Below, piece after piece: positions 16,353-25,972 of a DNA stretch of 64,000 nucleotides (position 1 is its first letter; every line of letters starts with the position of its first letter). A program made the translations under genes and the position numbers. Source of the DNA: an uncultured bacterium (GTDB lineage: Bacteria; Bacillota; Clostridia; Oscillospirales; Acutalibacteraceae); the NCBI GenBank assembly GCA_949283655.1, contig CASDTH010000015.1:1-64000 (forward strand). The letters are read 5' to 3'. Below the pieces are notes generated by a model. The model saw nothing but the letters and a program-made list of their open reading frames with translations. It ran no database searches and had not been told where the DNA came from.

Positions 16353-18677
16353 TCACACTGAGGTTAACGACAGGTCGTCGTTCGCGCTCACGCAGATAGA
16401 GCTGACTGGATCGTCGCACCGCTCCACCATCAGGGAGGCAATCTGATCCTCTACCCTGCGGCGGATCAGATTGCGCAGGTCACGCGCACCGCGCTGGCCA
16501 CCAAAGGCCTTTTGCGCGAGGATGGCAGGCACGCCCTCCTCCCAGGTAAAGCGGATTCCCTTTTCCCGCAGCGGCTCCACCAGCTCGTTGAGCATCAGCA
16601 CGGCGATTTTCTCATAATCTGCCTCGGTCAGCGCACGGAAAACGACAACCTCATCCACGCGCCCAATAAACTCCGGGCGAAGGAAGTCACTGAGCGCTTT
16701 CATCACCTTTTCCCGGGTGGCGGTCTGCACATCCTTGGCAAAGCCAAGCGCCCCCTCCTTGCGCTCGCTGCCCGCATTGGAGGTCATAATAATCACAGTG
16801 TTTTCAAAGTTGACCGTGCGGCCCTGCGCATCCGTAATTCGCCCCTCATCCAAAATCTGGAGCAGGATATTCAGCACATCTGGATGCGCCTTTTCAATCT
16901 CATCAAACAAAATGACGGAATATGGCTTACGGCGCACCTTCTCGGTGAGCTGGCCCGCTTCATCGTAGCCAACATAACCAGGCGGAGAGCCGATGATGCG
17001 GGAAACGCTATGCTTCTCCATAAATTCTGACATATCGAGCCGGATAAGCGTCTCCGGTGTGTCGAACAGCTCATTGGCGAGCTGCTTGACAAGCTCCGTC
17101 TTACCGACGCCAGTGGGACCGACAAAAATGAAGGAGGCCGGCCGGCGGCGCGGGCTGATCTGCACGCGGCTGCGGCGGATGGCAGCCGATACCAGCGCCA
17201 CTGCCTCATCCTGGCCGATCACCTTGGATTTCAGCGTTTTCTCCAGGCCTGCCAGGCGGCGCAGATCGCTCTCGATGACTTTGCTCGCGGGAATCCCCGT
17301 CCACAATTGAATCACATTGGCGAGATCATCCTCTGTGACGCCGTTATCATCCGCCGCAGGCTTGAGCTGGTTTGTCTCGTTTTCACAGGCAACAATCTCT
17401 GCGCGCACGCGGGAGATTTCCTCAAGATCCATCTCCTCTGTGTCGTTCATGAGATCCTCTTCCGTCTCTTTAAGCTCCTGAAGCTCCTGGCTCTTTTTCT
17501 GATATTCGCTGATCGCCTTGTTGCGTAGGTTTGCACAGGTGCAGGCTTCATCCAGCAGGTCAATGGCCTTATCCGGCAAAAAGCGGTCGTTAATATACCG
17601 CTCGGAAAGCACGACTGCACGGCGCACCAGCTGATCACTGATCCGGACGTGATGATAATTTTCGTAATAGCTCTTGATACCTAGCAGCATCTGGTAGGTA
17701 TCCTCAATGGAGGGCTCCTCCACCTTCACCGGCTGGAAGCGCCTCTCCAGCGCAGCGTCTTTTTCAATGTTTTTACGATATTCGTTAAAGGTCGTCGCAC
17801 CGATCACCTGAATCTCTCCACGGGAGAGCGCCGGTTTCAGGATATTGGCCGCGTTCATGGAACCCTCGGCATCGCCCGTGCCAACAAGGTTGTGCACCTC
17901 GTCAATAAACAGGATGATATTACCGTTCTGCTTAACCTCCTCAATGAGGCCCTTGATACGGCTTTCAAACTGGCCGCGGAACTGTGTGCCTGCAACCAGC
18001 GCGGTCAAGTCGAGCAGATGCAGCTCCTTATCCGCCAGGCGCGCGGGCACCTCGCCCTTGGCCATACGCAATGCAAGGCCCTCCGCGATAGCGGTTTTGC
18101 CCACGCCGGGCTCGCCAATCAGGCAGGGGTTATTTTTCGTGCGGCGGCAGAGAATCTGAACCACACGGTAAATCTCACGGTCGCGGCCGATAATACGGTC
18201 GATCAGCCCATCCTTTGCGCGCTGGGTCAAATTTGTACAGTAAGCGTCCAAATACCTGCGTTTTGGCTTTTTCTTATCCTTTTTACCGCGCCTTGTTTTA
18301 CCGGCCTGTTGGGCCTCTTTTGCCTCAGCAGGAGCTCCAGGCTCCGACTCCTCTAGCGCATTTTCCTCCTGCTTTTCAACCATTTCGCCGGGCTGAAAAT
18401 TCATCAATCCCTGCATGAAGGGGAAGGTACCGGCGCCGCCCGGCTCAAAATCCTCGCCGTTTTCGCCGCTGAACATTCCCCCGAGCTGCTCGCTCATGGC
18501 CTCAATATCCTCTTCTGTGATGCCCATACTGTCCATCATCTGCTTAATTGGGCCAATATTCATATCCATCGCGCATTTCAGGCACAGCCCCTCCGGCGTG
18601 CTCTTCTCCCCATCCACACGGGAAATAAAGATCACGGCAGGGCGTTTTTTGCACCTACTGCAAATCGGTTGTTTCAT
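16353..18677 (-). CDS. Clp protease ATP-binding subunit, ClpE-like
   Basis: 774 aa AAA+ unfoldase for ClpP. The N-terminus carries a four-Cys zinc finger (CSRC at residues 6-9, later CLKC), as in ClpE, in place of the ClpC double Clp-N repeat. AAA-1 has Walker A GEPGVGKTAIAEG and Walker B ILFIDEVHN. A short coiled region with UVR-like Glu/Lys pattern follows. AAA-2 has GPTGVGKTELVK and VILFDEIEKAHPD. GALGFAKD contains the LGF loop used to dock ClpP. I place the start at 18677, just before the zinc finger, with GGAG upstream. No CtsR operator seen. Confidence 0.9.
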   Translation of the reverse strand: MKQPICSRCKKRPAVIFISRVDGEKSTPEGLCLKCAMDMNIGPIKQMMDSMGITEEDIEAMSEQLGGMFSGENGEDFEPGGAGTFPFMQGLMNFQPGEMVEKQEENALEESEPGAPAEAKEAQQAGKTRRGKKDKKKPKRRYLDAYCTNLTQRAKDGLIDRIIGRDREIYRVVQILCRRTKNNPCLIGEPGVGKTAIAEGLALRMAKGEVPARLADKELHLLDLTALVAGTQFRGQFESRIKGLIEEVKQNGNIILFIDEVHNLVGTGDAEGSMNAANILKPALSRGEIQVIGATTFNEYRKNIEKDAALERRFQPVKVEEPSIEDTYQMLLGIKSYYENYHHVRISDQLVRRAVVLSERYINDRFLPDKAIDLLDEACTCANLRNKAISEYQKKSQELQELKETEEDLMNDTEEMDLEEISRVRAEIVACENETNQLKPAADDNGVTEDDLANVIQLWTGIPASKVIESDLRRLAGLEKTLKSKVIGQDEAVALVSAAIRRSRVQISPRRRPASFIFVGPTGVGKTELVKQLANELFDTPETLIRLDMSEFMEKHSVSRIIGSPPGYVGYDEAGQLTEKVRRKPYSVILFDEIEKAHPDVLNILLQILDEGRITDAQGRTVNFENTVIIMTSNAGSERKEGALGFAKDVQTATREKVMKALSDFLRPEFIGRVDEVVVFRALTEADYEKIAVLMLNELVEPLREKGIRFTWEEGVPAILAQKAFGGQRGARDLRNLIRRRVEDQIASLMVERCDDPVSSICVSANDDLSLTSV

Positions 18678-18780
18678 AACTGCTTTCACTCCACTTCTTT
18701 TGGGAAACTTTGCTGTTTTCTGAAGCCGGCAGAAACGCGCAAGCTCTTTTGTGCGCTTCTGCCGGCTCCAGCGAAAATAC

Positions 18781-18823
18781 GCCCTCTGCGCGGAAGGGGC
18801 AGCAATCCCCTTTCGCGCAGGGC
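18781..18823 (-). terminator. Long hairpin after pgsA, probable terminator
   Basis: GCCCTCTGCGCGGAAGGGG and CCCCTTTCGCGCAGGGC form a long stem with one or two bulges. On the minus strand it lies just after pgsA and is followed by GTATTTTC, a weak T-tract. Confidence 0.6.
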
Positions 18824-18829
18824 CGCGTC

Positions 18830-19465
18830 TTACTTTTGGGAAGATTGATCCTTGGATCGCTTCCAGTCGCGGAACTGCCGGAAGGTTTCCGGCAGGTAAC
18901 TGATCAATGCAATGAGCGTCAACACAGCGGACACAACCACCAAAATCATGATCATCCACTCCGGCATTGCCGGAACACCCAGCTGCACAAAAGCGCCAAA
19001 CACAGGCCCAAAAGCAATGATCAGCAGCATCACGCCATAAAAGGCAAACGTAGCGACCTTCCCATAGATTTCAGCCGCTCCGGGGCGGATGCCTAACGTA
19101 AGCATCAGCGCACCGCCGAGGATCATGACTCCCTCCTTGAACAGGAAGAACAGGAAAACCCAGCTAAAAGCCCTCATTGCCGCGCTGGGAGACTGATGAA
19201 ACTCCAAAAACAGCATGACCGCAATGGTAATCTGAGTCAGCTTGTCTGCCACCGGATCCAAGATCTTTCCAAGCGCGCTGATCTGGTTAAAACGCCGTGC
19301 AATTTTGCCGTCAAAAAAGTCGCTCAGTCCGGAGAGGAACAGGACAAACACCGCCCACAGCACCTCTCCTTGATAAAACAGAACCGCAAACACCGGGATC
19401 AGCAGAATCCGAATCAGGCTCAACAGGTTCGGTACCGTCAGGCAACCCTTAAAAAGATCTTTCAC
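18830..19465 (-). CDS. pgsA: CDP-diacylglycerol-glycerol-3-phosphate 3-phosphatidyltransferase
   Basis: 211 aa integral membrane enzyme making phosphatidylglycerol-phosphate. The CDP-alcohol phosphotransferase signature D-x2-DG-x2-AR-x8-G-x3-D-x3-D is complete in DFFDGKIARRFNQISALGKI followed by LDPVAD. NLLSLIRILLIPVF is the typical N-terminal amphipathic start, and five or so hydrophobic helices follow. The start is GTG at 19465 with AGGGTG upstream. Likely the last gene of a minus-strand group. Confidence 0.92.
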   Translation of the reverse strand: MKDLFKGCLTVPNLLSLIRILLIPVFAVLFYQGEVLWAVFVLFLSGLSDFFDGKIARRFNQISALGKILDPVADKLTQITIAVMLFLEFHQSPSAAMRAFSWVFLFFLFKEGVMILGGALMLTLGIRPGAAEIYGKVATFAFYGVMLLIIAFGPVFGAFVQLGVPAMPEWMIMILVVVSAVLTLIALISYLPETFRQFRDWKRSKDQSSQK

Positions 19466-19541
19466 GCTCTACACACCCTTTTTCCAAACATTTTCCAAGC
19501 GGTTCCATATAGCCGCACCGCTACAATACAACAATCCACTG

Positions 19542-20252
19542 CTACGCCGTGATTCCAGGAACCGGAAGCAACTCCCGCAACGCGCTTACAACAACGGAAT
19601 CCTCCACCGCCGTATAGAAGGAAGAGCCCGGCGTGCCAAAGAAATTCGCCGCAAGCAGAAGGGCAACGCCCAGCACACAAACAATCAGCAGGCCCTTCAA
19701 AGCCCCGACCACGCCACCGAGCGCTGCATTCGCGGTGCGCAGCACAGGCAGGCGAAAAAAGCGATCGATCACAGCGGCCACCATGCGGAACACAATCCCC
19801 AACACCAACACAAGCGCCACAAAGAGCACCGCTCTGCACAGCAGCGTAACAATCGGCTTGGCAACACTTTCGGATAAGGCCTGCGCAAGAGCGGCGCCGC
19901 TGAGATCTGCCTCCCCAATCGCCTGGGTCAAGGCTGCGATATCCACTCCAAGAGAAGCGGCAAACTGTGCCACCGCATCCGGCAAACCCGCCAGCACAGC
20001 CTGCGCCTGCTGGGCCGCCGTTGCCGCGCCGGATAAATCCGGCATCTGAGCGACAATCGCCTGCGTGATAGACTGCGCAAAAAAGCGGTCATACACTACA
20101 GGGGCAATCACGCCGCTGAGCCATAGCGCACAGGCGCCGGCAAGGAAGAACCCCACAAACTCCAAAAGGGAAAGGACAAAACCGCGCTTTGCCGCAATAA
20201 CAATGCACAGCAGCAGCACAGCGAACAGAGCAATATCTAAAATCCACCCCAC
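19542..20252 (-). CDS. CvpA-like membrane protein
   Basis: About 236 aa with four hydrophobic helices: two near the N-terminus (ILDIALFAVLLLCIVIAAKRGF and LLEFVGFFLAGACALWLSGV regions) and two in the second half. An Ala/Gln-rich soluble loop lies between. The arrangement and the IAAKRGF turn match the CvpA/colicin V production family. GTG at 20252 is preceded by GAGGTGATCGGA; a longer reading to 20285 is possible. It follows the DUF5711-like gene by 186 bases. Molecular role unclear. Confidence 0.7.
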   Translation of the reverse strand: MGWILDIALFAVLLLCIVIAAKRGFVLSLLEFVGFFLAGACALWLSGVIAPVVYDRFFAQSITQAIVAQMPDLSGAATAAQQAQAVLAGLPDAVAQFAASLGVDIAALTQAIGEADLSGAALAQALSESVAKPIVTLLCRAVLFVALVLVLGIVFRMVAAVIDRFFRLPVLRTANAALGGVVGALKGLLIVCVLGVALLLAANFFGTPGSSFYTAVEDSVVVSALRELLPVPGITA

Positions 20253-20438
20253 TCCGATCACCTCACGCACAATTTGGCGCCGCATAAAACGCCTGGAGCA
20301 GCCTGTCCCTCATTGGAGTTACACACTATGGAAACAGCGCTAGCCCTTTGGGATCACATCGCAAAGAAATGGTTATATCATTATAGCACAAACCTCATAC
20401 GACCACAATAGAAAGCTCGCTTCATTTTCAGCAATCGT

Positions 20439-21611
20439 TTATGACTGGCCGCTCAGAGACTGGTCGCGTGTGCTCATCCGATCCAACTCGCCCATAGAAA
20501 GCACATAGGTGTTTCTGCCCGATACCAGCACGCGCAGCGCGTCGCTACGCACTGCAAAATTGCCGATCTGCTTCCCCTTTTTGTCAAAAACCTGTACACT
20601 GCCCGCAAGCAGTACCGCTGTGTTTTCTCCATCGGTGGAAACCCAGCGGACCTCCTGACTGAAAGCCTGACGGAATGTCTCCTGCCCCTCTTGATCATAT
20701 ACGATCAGATCGTTTGCATTGATGCTCCCGTATTCTGAGAGCACGAGGGCATTCAATCCCTCCGCAGAGGAATCATAGCAGCAAAGCTCCCCTGTGCCGA
20801 ATTCAACCGGCGACGCTGCCTCCTTGCGGTTTTTAATCACGCCGCGCAGGGTATCACCTGTAAACAAAACGGTCGAATCTCCGGAAAAGGAGAGGTCAAA
20901 CAGCGCGGAGCCCGGGTAAGAAAGCTCTGCCAGCGGCTCCTCCTCCGATAGGTCAAACACATAAACCCTAGAATAGCGTTCACCAGAGGAGCTGCCTGTC
21001 ACCGCTACGGCGGCATAGTTGCCATCATTCGATAAGGCAATACTCATAATATAGTCTTTCGATGAACGCCATTTGAATACTTCTTTAACATTTTTATCGT
21101 AGACCGTTAAGAGGCTGGCCGCATTATCTGCCCGCGTCGCTACGGCAAAATTACCGCTCCTGCCGATTGTGCAGGAGGTGATATCCGTCTCCATCTCTTT
21201 TTCTAACAAAATCTTTTTGCGGTTCTGCACATGCAGCTTGCGCCCGCCACGGTCATAAACGAGCACTCTTCCCGCACAGAGATCCATCGCGGGCCGCTTA
21301 TAGGTATGCGGCAGACGGCTGACCTCTTTCCCGGAGGAATCCAGCACGGTGACGGATTCATCCGTCAGCAGTAGCACGTCCGGGCCCAGCATCTGTATAT
21401 CGCTGACAAGATTCGCATTGACAGAATAAGGGAAACCCTCGCTCTGCTCTCGGTTGCCCTGCGCATCCCTTTTGCCGGCAAAAGCAACCATCAGAATCAC
21501 CGCCGCAGCTACGACGGCCGCCACCGCCGCACAAGCGGCGATGATCTGCTTCCTTCGCCGGCTGCGCAGCCGCTGGGCGGGTGTATCCGCCGCTATCTTT
21601 TGTTTTTTCAA
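20439..21611 (-). CDS. Membrane-anchored propeller-like protein (DUF5711-like)
   Basis: 390 aa. A basic N-terminus is followed by one transmembrane helix (about residues 25-45). The outside part has repeated beta-strand units (for example VTVLDSSGKEVSRL, LTVYDKNVKEVFKW, VYVFDLSEEEPLAEL, LIVYDQEGQETFRQ, VQVFDKKGKQIGNF), suggesting a WD40-like propeller, as in DUF5711 proteins of Clostridia. TTG at 21611 overlaps the truA stop, so it is translationally coupled. Ligand unknown. Confidence 0.72.
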   Translation of the reverse strand: MKKQKIAADTPAQRLRSRRRKQIIAACAAVAAVVAAAVILMVAFAGKRDAQGNREQSEGFPYSVNANLVSDIQMLGPDVLLLTDESVTVLDSSGKEVSRLPHTYKRPAMDLCAGRVLVYDRGGRKLHVQNRKKILLEKEMETDITSCTIGRSGNFAVATRADNAASLLTVYDKNVKEVFKWRSSKDYIMSIALSNDGNYAAVAVTGSSSGERYSRVYVFDLSEEEPLAELSYPGSALFDLSFSGDSTVLFTGDTLRGVIKNRKEAASPVEFGTGELCCYDSSAEGLNALVLSEYGSINANDLIVYDQEGQETFRQAFSQEVRWVSTDGENTAVLLAGSVQVFDKKGKQIGNFAVRSDALRVLVSGRNTYVLSMGELDRMSTRDQSLSGQS

Positions 21612-22405
21612 ACCGGAGCCCCCCGTTTCAAAAAAGCCTCGTTTCCTACTGAAGAAGCGGTAGCTTCCCCTTGATAAAATACACGGCTCAGATATAAACC
21701 CTGCGCCTGCGCCGTCGCCCCAGCCTGTGAGCGGTCAAGCCCAGCTAGGACAGCTGCAACCGCGCCATCCGCCAGCTTGCCCTCTGCGCAGGCCAGGAGC
21801 GTGCCCACCATGATGCGCACCATATTGTATAAAAAGCCATCCGCTTCCACCCGGAAGAAAACCGCCTCCCCGCTGCGCTCCACATGGGCCGCGCGCACGG
21901 TGCGGACCTTATTCTCCACGCTGCCCCCCGCCGCACAAAAGGCGGAAAAATCGTGGCGGCCAACAAACGCCTGCGCTTGCCGGTCCAGATACAATGCATC
22001 CAGAGGGTAGGGGTAATGCAGCGCACGCCCCTCCAAAAAGGGATTGCGCACGCGGCTGTTCCAAATGCGGTATACATACTCCTTGCCTACACAATCATAC
22101 CGCGCATGAAACGCCGGGTCAACCTCCCGGCAGCCATAAACGGCGATATCGCGGGGAAGATAGGCGTTCAGAGCAGGAATCAACCGCTCACAGGGGATGA
22201 GATGCTCTGTGCGGAAATTGCAGCAATACATCAGCGCGTGGACGCCTGCATCTGTACGGCTACAACCCGTAACGGCTGAGCGCACGCCTGTAACAGCCTC
22301 CACTGCATCCTGAACGCGCTGCTGCACCGTCACACCGTTGGGCTGCACTTGCCAGCCATGATAGGCCTGGCCATCAAAGCGCAGGGTAAGCAACAGATTG
22401 CGCAT
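21608..22405 (-). CDS. truA: tRNA pseudouridine(38-40) synthase
   Basis: 265 aa. Isomerises uridines 38-40 in the anticodon arm. RFDGQAYHGWQVQPNGVTVQ is the conserved N-terminus, and GCSRTDAGVHAL carries the catalytic Asp. SFCAAGGSVENKVRTV and FLYNMVRIMVGTL are later family motifs. Located after ecfA1-ecfA2-ecfT, a gene order common in Firmicutes, and overlapping the next gene by 4 bases. Confidence 0.95.
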   Translation of the reverse strand: MRNLLLTLRFDGQAYHGWQVQPNGVTVQQRVQDAVEAVTGVRSAVTGCSRTDAGVHALMYCCNFRTEHLIPCERLIPALNAYLPRDIAVYGCREVDPAFHARYDCVGKEYVYRIWNSRVRNPFLEGRALHYPYPLDALYLDRQAQAFVGRHDFSAFCAAGGSVENKVRTVRAAHVERSGEAVFFRVEADGFLYNMVRIMVGTLLACAEGKLADGAVAAVLAGLDRSQAGATAQAQGLYLSRVFYQGEATASSVGNEAFLKRGAPV

Positions 22406-22457
22406 GAAACCCCTCCCCTTTTATAAACCCTGCAGGGCCAACACCTAAAAGCCGGTG

Positions 22458-23273
22458 CTACATCACCGGCGGGAGAAAATGGTTGATTGTGATCACGCCC
22501 GCGAGCACTGCCGCCAGAATCAGCAGGGCTACGATATCCCGCAGCGCAAGCTTCATCTGCTTCATGCGGGTGCGTCCCTCCCCACCGCGGTAGCATCGGC
22601 AATCCATGGCAAAGGCAAGCTCATAGGCGCGGCGGAACGCGGAGATAAACAGCGGGATAAAAATGGGCACCAGCGCCTTCGCCCGCTGAAAGAGATTGCC
22701 CGTTTCCAAATCCGCGCCGCGCGCCTTTTGTGCGTTCATAATGCGGCCGACCTCATCGATCAGCGTGGGGATAAAGCGCAGCGCAATGGTCATCATCATG
22801 GCAATATCATGCACAGGCACACGCAGATGCCGCAGCGGCGAAAGCAGCCGCTCCAGCCCATCCGTCAGGTTGGTGGGTGTGGTGGTATAGGTCAGCAGCG
22901 AGCTGCTGACGATGAGCGCCATGATGCGCACCGCCATGAACACGGCGGTATACACGCCCTGTGTGGTAATGTGGATGACCCAGACATCAACGAGCGTGCG
23001 CCCCTCGCGGACATAAAACAGATTGAGCACCGCAGTGAGCAGGACGATAATGACCACCGCCTTCAAACCGCGCAGGATCATCTTCAGCGGCACACGGGAT
23101 AACGCAACCGTAATGCCCAAGAATGTCAACACCAGCGCCATGGAGGCAACGCGGTTCGCCAAGAAAATCAGCACAATAAAAGCAGCGGTCAGGATGACCT
23201 TCATGCGCGCATCCATCCGGTGTAACACTGATTTTGTGGGATAATACTGCCCGATGGTGATGTTACTCAGCAT
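22458..23273 (-). CDS. ecfT: Energy-coupling factor transporter transmembrane subunit EcfT
   Basis: 271 aa membrane scaffold of a group II ECF vitamin transporter. Hydrophobic helices occupy the N-terminal half and the C-terminus. AQKARGAD is the first Ala-Arg-Gly coupling motif, and the second coupling helix lies near AFAMDCRCYRGG. These grip the two ATPases. It overlaps ecfA2 by 7 bases. No substrate-binding S component is in the window, as expected for a shared module. Confidence 0.93.
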   Translation of the reverse strand: MLSNITIGQYYPTKSVLHRMDARMKVILTAAFIVLIFLANRVASMALVLTFLGITVALSRVPLKMILRGLKAVVIIVLLTAVLNLFYVREGRTLVDVWVIHITTQGVYTAVFMAVRIMALIVSSSLLTYTTTPTNLTDGLERLLSPLRHLRVPVHDIAMMMTIALRFIPTLIDEVGRIMNAQKARGADLETGNLFQRAKALVPIFIPLFISAFRRAYELAFAMDCRCYRGGEGRTRMKQMKLALRDIVALLILAAVLAGVITINHFLPPVM

Positions 23274-24154
23274 CCCTGCACCCCCTCCCCGCGCTTGAGA
23301 CGCATGAGCTCCTCGCGCCCCTGCGCAACGGTATAAACCTGATCGCTCACGGCGTAGCCGCGCTTTTTCAGCTCCATAAAAATGCGGGTCACCTGCGGGA
23401 CGTTAAGGCCCATCCGTACCAGCTCCTCCCCGCGTGAATAAACCTCAGGCACCGGGCCATACATGGCAAGGTGCGCCCGGTTCATAACGAGCACTTTGGT
23501 CGCAAGCTTTGCCACATCCTCCATGCTGTGTGAGACGAGAAGGATTGTGCTCCCCGTCGCCTGCCGGTATTCCCGGATCAGGCCCAGAATCGTATCACGC
23601 CCGCGCGGGTCAAGGCCAGCTGTGGGCTCATCCAGAATCAGCACCTCCGGCTCCATTGCCATAACACCGGCGATAGCAGCACGCCGTTTTTCGCCTCCAG
23701 AAAGATCAAACGGCGATTTTTCAAAATAACTCTCCTTCAGGCCAACAAATTGTGCAGCGCGGCGCACACGCCGGTCAATTTCCGCCTCGTCCAGGCCCAT
23801 GTTTTTGGGGCCAAAGGCCATATCCGCATAAACCGTGGATTCAAACAGCTGATATTCCGGGTATTGAAAGCAAAGCCCCACACGGAAGCGCACGCCCCGG
23901 AGCCTTGCCGGATCCGCCCAGATATCCTCCCCATCCAGCAGCACGCTGCCAGAGGTAGGCCGCAAAAGGCCGTTGAAATGCTGAATCAGCGTCGATTTGC
24001 CGGAGCCGGTATGCCCGATCACGCCGACAAGCTCCCCACGCTCAATAGCGAAGGAAACATCCTCGACAGCCGCCGTTTCAAATGGGGTACCCTCCCCATA
24101 CCGGTATGTTATATTTTTGGCCTCTAATACAACGGACAATTGCGATTCCCCCAT
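23267..24154 (-). CDS. ecfA2: Energy-coupling factor ATPase EcfA2
   Basis: 295 aa ABC ATPase. Walker A is GHTGSGKSTL, the Q-loop LCFQYPEYQLF, the signature LSGGEKRRAAIAG, and Walker B VLILDEPTAGLDP with a following switch His in LVSHSMED. The YPEYQLF form of the Q-loop is typical for EcfA2. A TTG five codons in has GGGGGA upstream and may be the true start. Coupled to ecfT. Confidence 0.93.
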   Translation of the reverse strand: MGESQLSVVLEAKNITYRYGEGTPFETAAVEDVSFAIERGELVGVIGHTGSGKSTLIQHFNGLLRPTSGSVLLDGEDIWADPARLRGVRFRVGLCFQYPEYQLFESTVYADMAFGPKNMGLDEAEIDRRVRRAAQFVGLKESYFEKSPFDLSGGEKRRAAIAGVMAMEPEVLILDEPTAGLDPRGRDTILGLIREYRQATGSTILLVSHSMEDVAKLATKVLVMNRAHLAMYGPVPEVYSRGEELVRMGLNVPQVTRIFMELKKRGYAVSDQVYTVAQGREELMRLKRGEGVQGC

Positions 24155-24186
24155 AACAGACGTCAGACTTTAAGTGCCGGCAAAAT

Positions 24187-25065
24187 TCAGGTGGCGGTAG
24201 CCTGCGGGCCTTTGCCCGTTGGCTTCAATGCGGTGGCAAGGGCATCTACGCACTCCTCCACCGTCAGAATATCCTCCGGCAAACCCCAGCCCTCGCGGTT
24301 GAGCGCATCCGCCAGCTCTGCCGCCTGCGGCACATCCAGCCCGACCTGCTTGAGCTGTGCCACATGTGAAAAAACCGCGCGCGGCGTGCCGTCCATCAGG
24401 ATTTTTCCATCATCCATGACCACAACACGGCCTGCCCGCACCGCCTCATCCATAAAGTGCGTAATCAGCACAATTGTGATGCCCTGCTCCCGGTTTAAGC
24501 GCCGGATCGTCTTTAGGACCTCTGCACGCCCGCGTGGATCCAGCATTGCGGTTGGCTCATCGAGCACAATGCAATCTGGCCGCATCGCAATAATGCCCGC
24601 GATGGCGACGCGCTGTTTCTGGCCACCAGAGAGCCGATGCGGCTCCTTCTCACGGAACTCATACATTTCCACCGCGCGCAGCGCATCATCCACCCGCCGG
24701 CGAATCTCCTGTGGCTCCACGCCAAGGTTTTCCGGCCCAAAGGCCACATCCTCCTCCACAATGGTTGCGACGATTTGGTTATCCGGGTTCTGAAACACCA
24801 TGCCCACCGTCTGGCGGATATCATATTTCAAGCTTTCCTCCGCCGTGTCCATTCCATCCACCAGCACGCGCCCCTCCTCCGGGAGCAGAATCGCGTTGCA
24901 TAGCTTGGCCAGCGTGGATTTGCCCGAGCCGTTATGCCCGAGCACGGCGACGAATTCCCCCCGGTGCACGGTAAAATTGAGACCCTCAATCACCCGGGGC
25001 AGCGGGGTATCCGTATCGCTCTCATAACGGAAGCTCACATTTTGAAATTCAATGATATTTTCCAT
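24187..25065 (-). CDS. ecfA1: Energy-coupling factor ATPase EcfA1
   Basis: 292 aa ABC ATPase, partner of EcfA2. Walker A is [12 protein letters not shown], the Q-loop [11 protein letters not shown], the signature [13 protein letters not shown], and Walker [14 protein letters not shown]. The NPDNQ form of the Q-loop marks EcfA1. First gene of the ecfA1-ecfA2-ecfT-truA run; it lies 37 bases after the methyltransferase gene on the same strand. Confidence 0.94.
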   Translation of the reverse strand: MENIIEFQNVSFRYESDTDTPLPRVIEGLNFTVHRGEFVAVLGHNGSGKSTLAKLCNAILLPEEGRVLVDGMDTAEESLKYDIRQTVGMVFQNPDNQIVATIVEEDVAFGPENLGVEPQEIRRRVDDALRAVEMYEFREKEPHRLSGGQKQRVAIAGIIAMRPDCIVLDEPTAMLDPRGRAEVLKTIRRLNREQGITIVLITHFMDEAVRAGRVVVMDDGKILMDGTPRAVFSHVAQLKQVGLDVPQAAELADALNREGWGLPEDILTVEECVDALATALKPTGKGPQATAT

Positions 25066-25102
25066 CCTTTTGCCCTTCTGTCATATGTAATCGAGCCGCA
25101 GG

Positions 25103-25969
25103 TCATTTGCCTTCCCAAATGGCTGTCGCGCCACAGGGCAGCGCCATATGTGTGGCGGATACGGGCAGGCCAATTTCGCCAGAGGAGACACACCCGCCAA
25201 AGCGCGGCCGTACCACCGCGCCCAATATGTATTCCATCACCGCCGGTGAGAGCCCAGTCGTGTAGGAATTGACCAGCATCATCCGTGCCTGCTCCGACAA
25301 CACGCCGGTGCACAGCTCCACGAAGGAATAAATTTTATCCTCAAGCTTCCAAATTTCTCCAGATGGTCCACGACCATAGGAAGGCGGGTCCATAATGATG
25401 ATATCATAGCGATGGCCGCGCCGGATTTCCCTCTCGACAAACTTCACACAGTCATCCACAATCCAGCGAACGGGGCGATCCGCCAGCCCGCAGGCTGCGG
25501 CGTTTTCCTTCGCCCAGGCGACCATCCCTTTGGAGGCATCCACATGCACAACGCTGGCGCCCGCCTCCAGGCAAGCGAGTGTTGCGCCGCCCGTGTAGGC
25601 AAAGAGGTTAAGCACCTGTAATGGCCGCCCCGCCGAGCGGATGACCCGGCGCACCAGCTCCCAATTGACTGCCTGCTCCGGGAAAAGCCCCGTGTGTTTA
25701 AAGCCCATGGTTTTGATGTGAAAGCGCAGCGCGCCGTAGCCGATCTGCCACACCTCCGGCAGCCCGCCGTAAACCTCCCACCGGCCGCCGCCCGAGGAGG
25801 AGCGCAGGTAGCGGGCGTTCGCCTGTTTCCACAGGGGGTGCGCCCGCTTTGTCTGCCAAATTACCTGCGGGTCGGGGCGGATGAGGGTGATATCCCCCCA
25901 CCGCTCCAACCGCTCGCCAGAGGAGCAATCAATCAATTCATAATCCTTCCAGCCGTCTGATATCCGCAT
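25103..25969 (-). CDS. Class I SAM-dependent methyltransferase, rRNA-type
   Basis: 288 aa. Rossmann methyltransferase with LNLFAYTGGATLACLEAGA (SAM loop), VDASKGMVAWAKENA, and IIMDPPSYGRG, the DPPS motif seen in RlmI/RlmKL-like rRNA cytosine or guanine methyltransferases. PUA and THUMP domains are absent; the N-terminal 90 residues form a different cap. It starts 3 bases after the glmM stop. The target base cannot be told from the sequence. Confidence 0.85.
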   Translation of the reverse strand: MRISDGWKDYELIDCSSGERLERWGDITLIRPDPQVIWQTKRAHPLWKQANARYLRSSSGGGRWEVYGGLPEVWQIGYGALRFHIKTMGFKHTGLFPEQAVNWELVRRVIRSAGRPLQVLNLFAYTGGATLACLEAGASVVHVDASKGMVAWAKENAAACGLADRPVRWIVDDCVKFVEREIRRGHRYDIIIMDPPSYGRGPSGEIWKLEDKIYSFVELCTGVLSEQARMMLVNSYTTGLSPAVMEYILGAVVRPRFGGCVSSGEIGLPVSATHMALPCGATAIWEGK

Positions 25970-25972
25970 TGC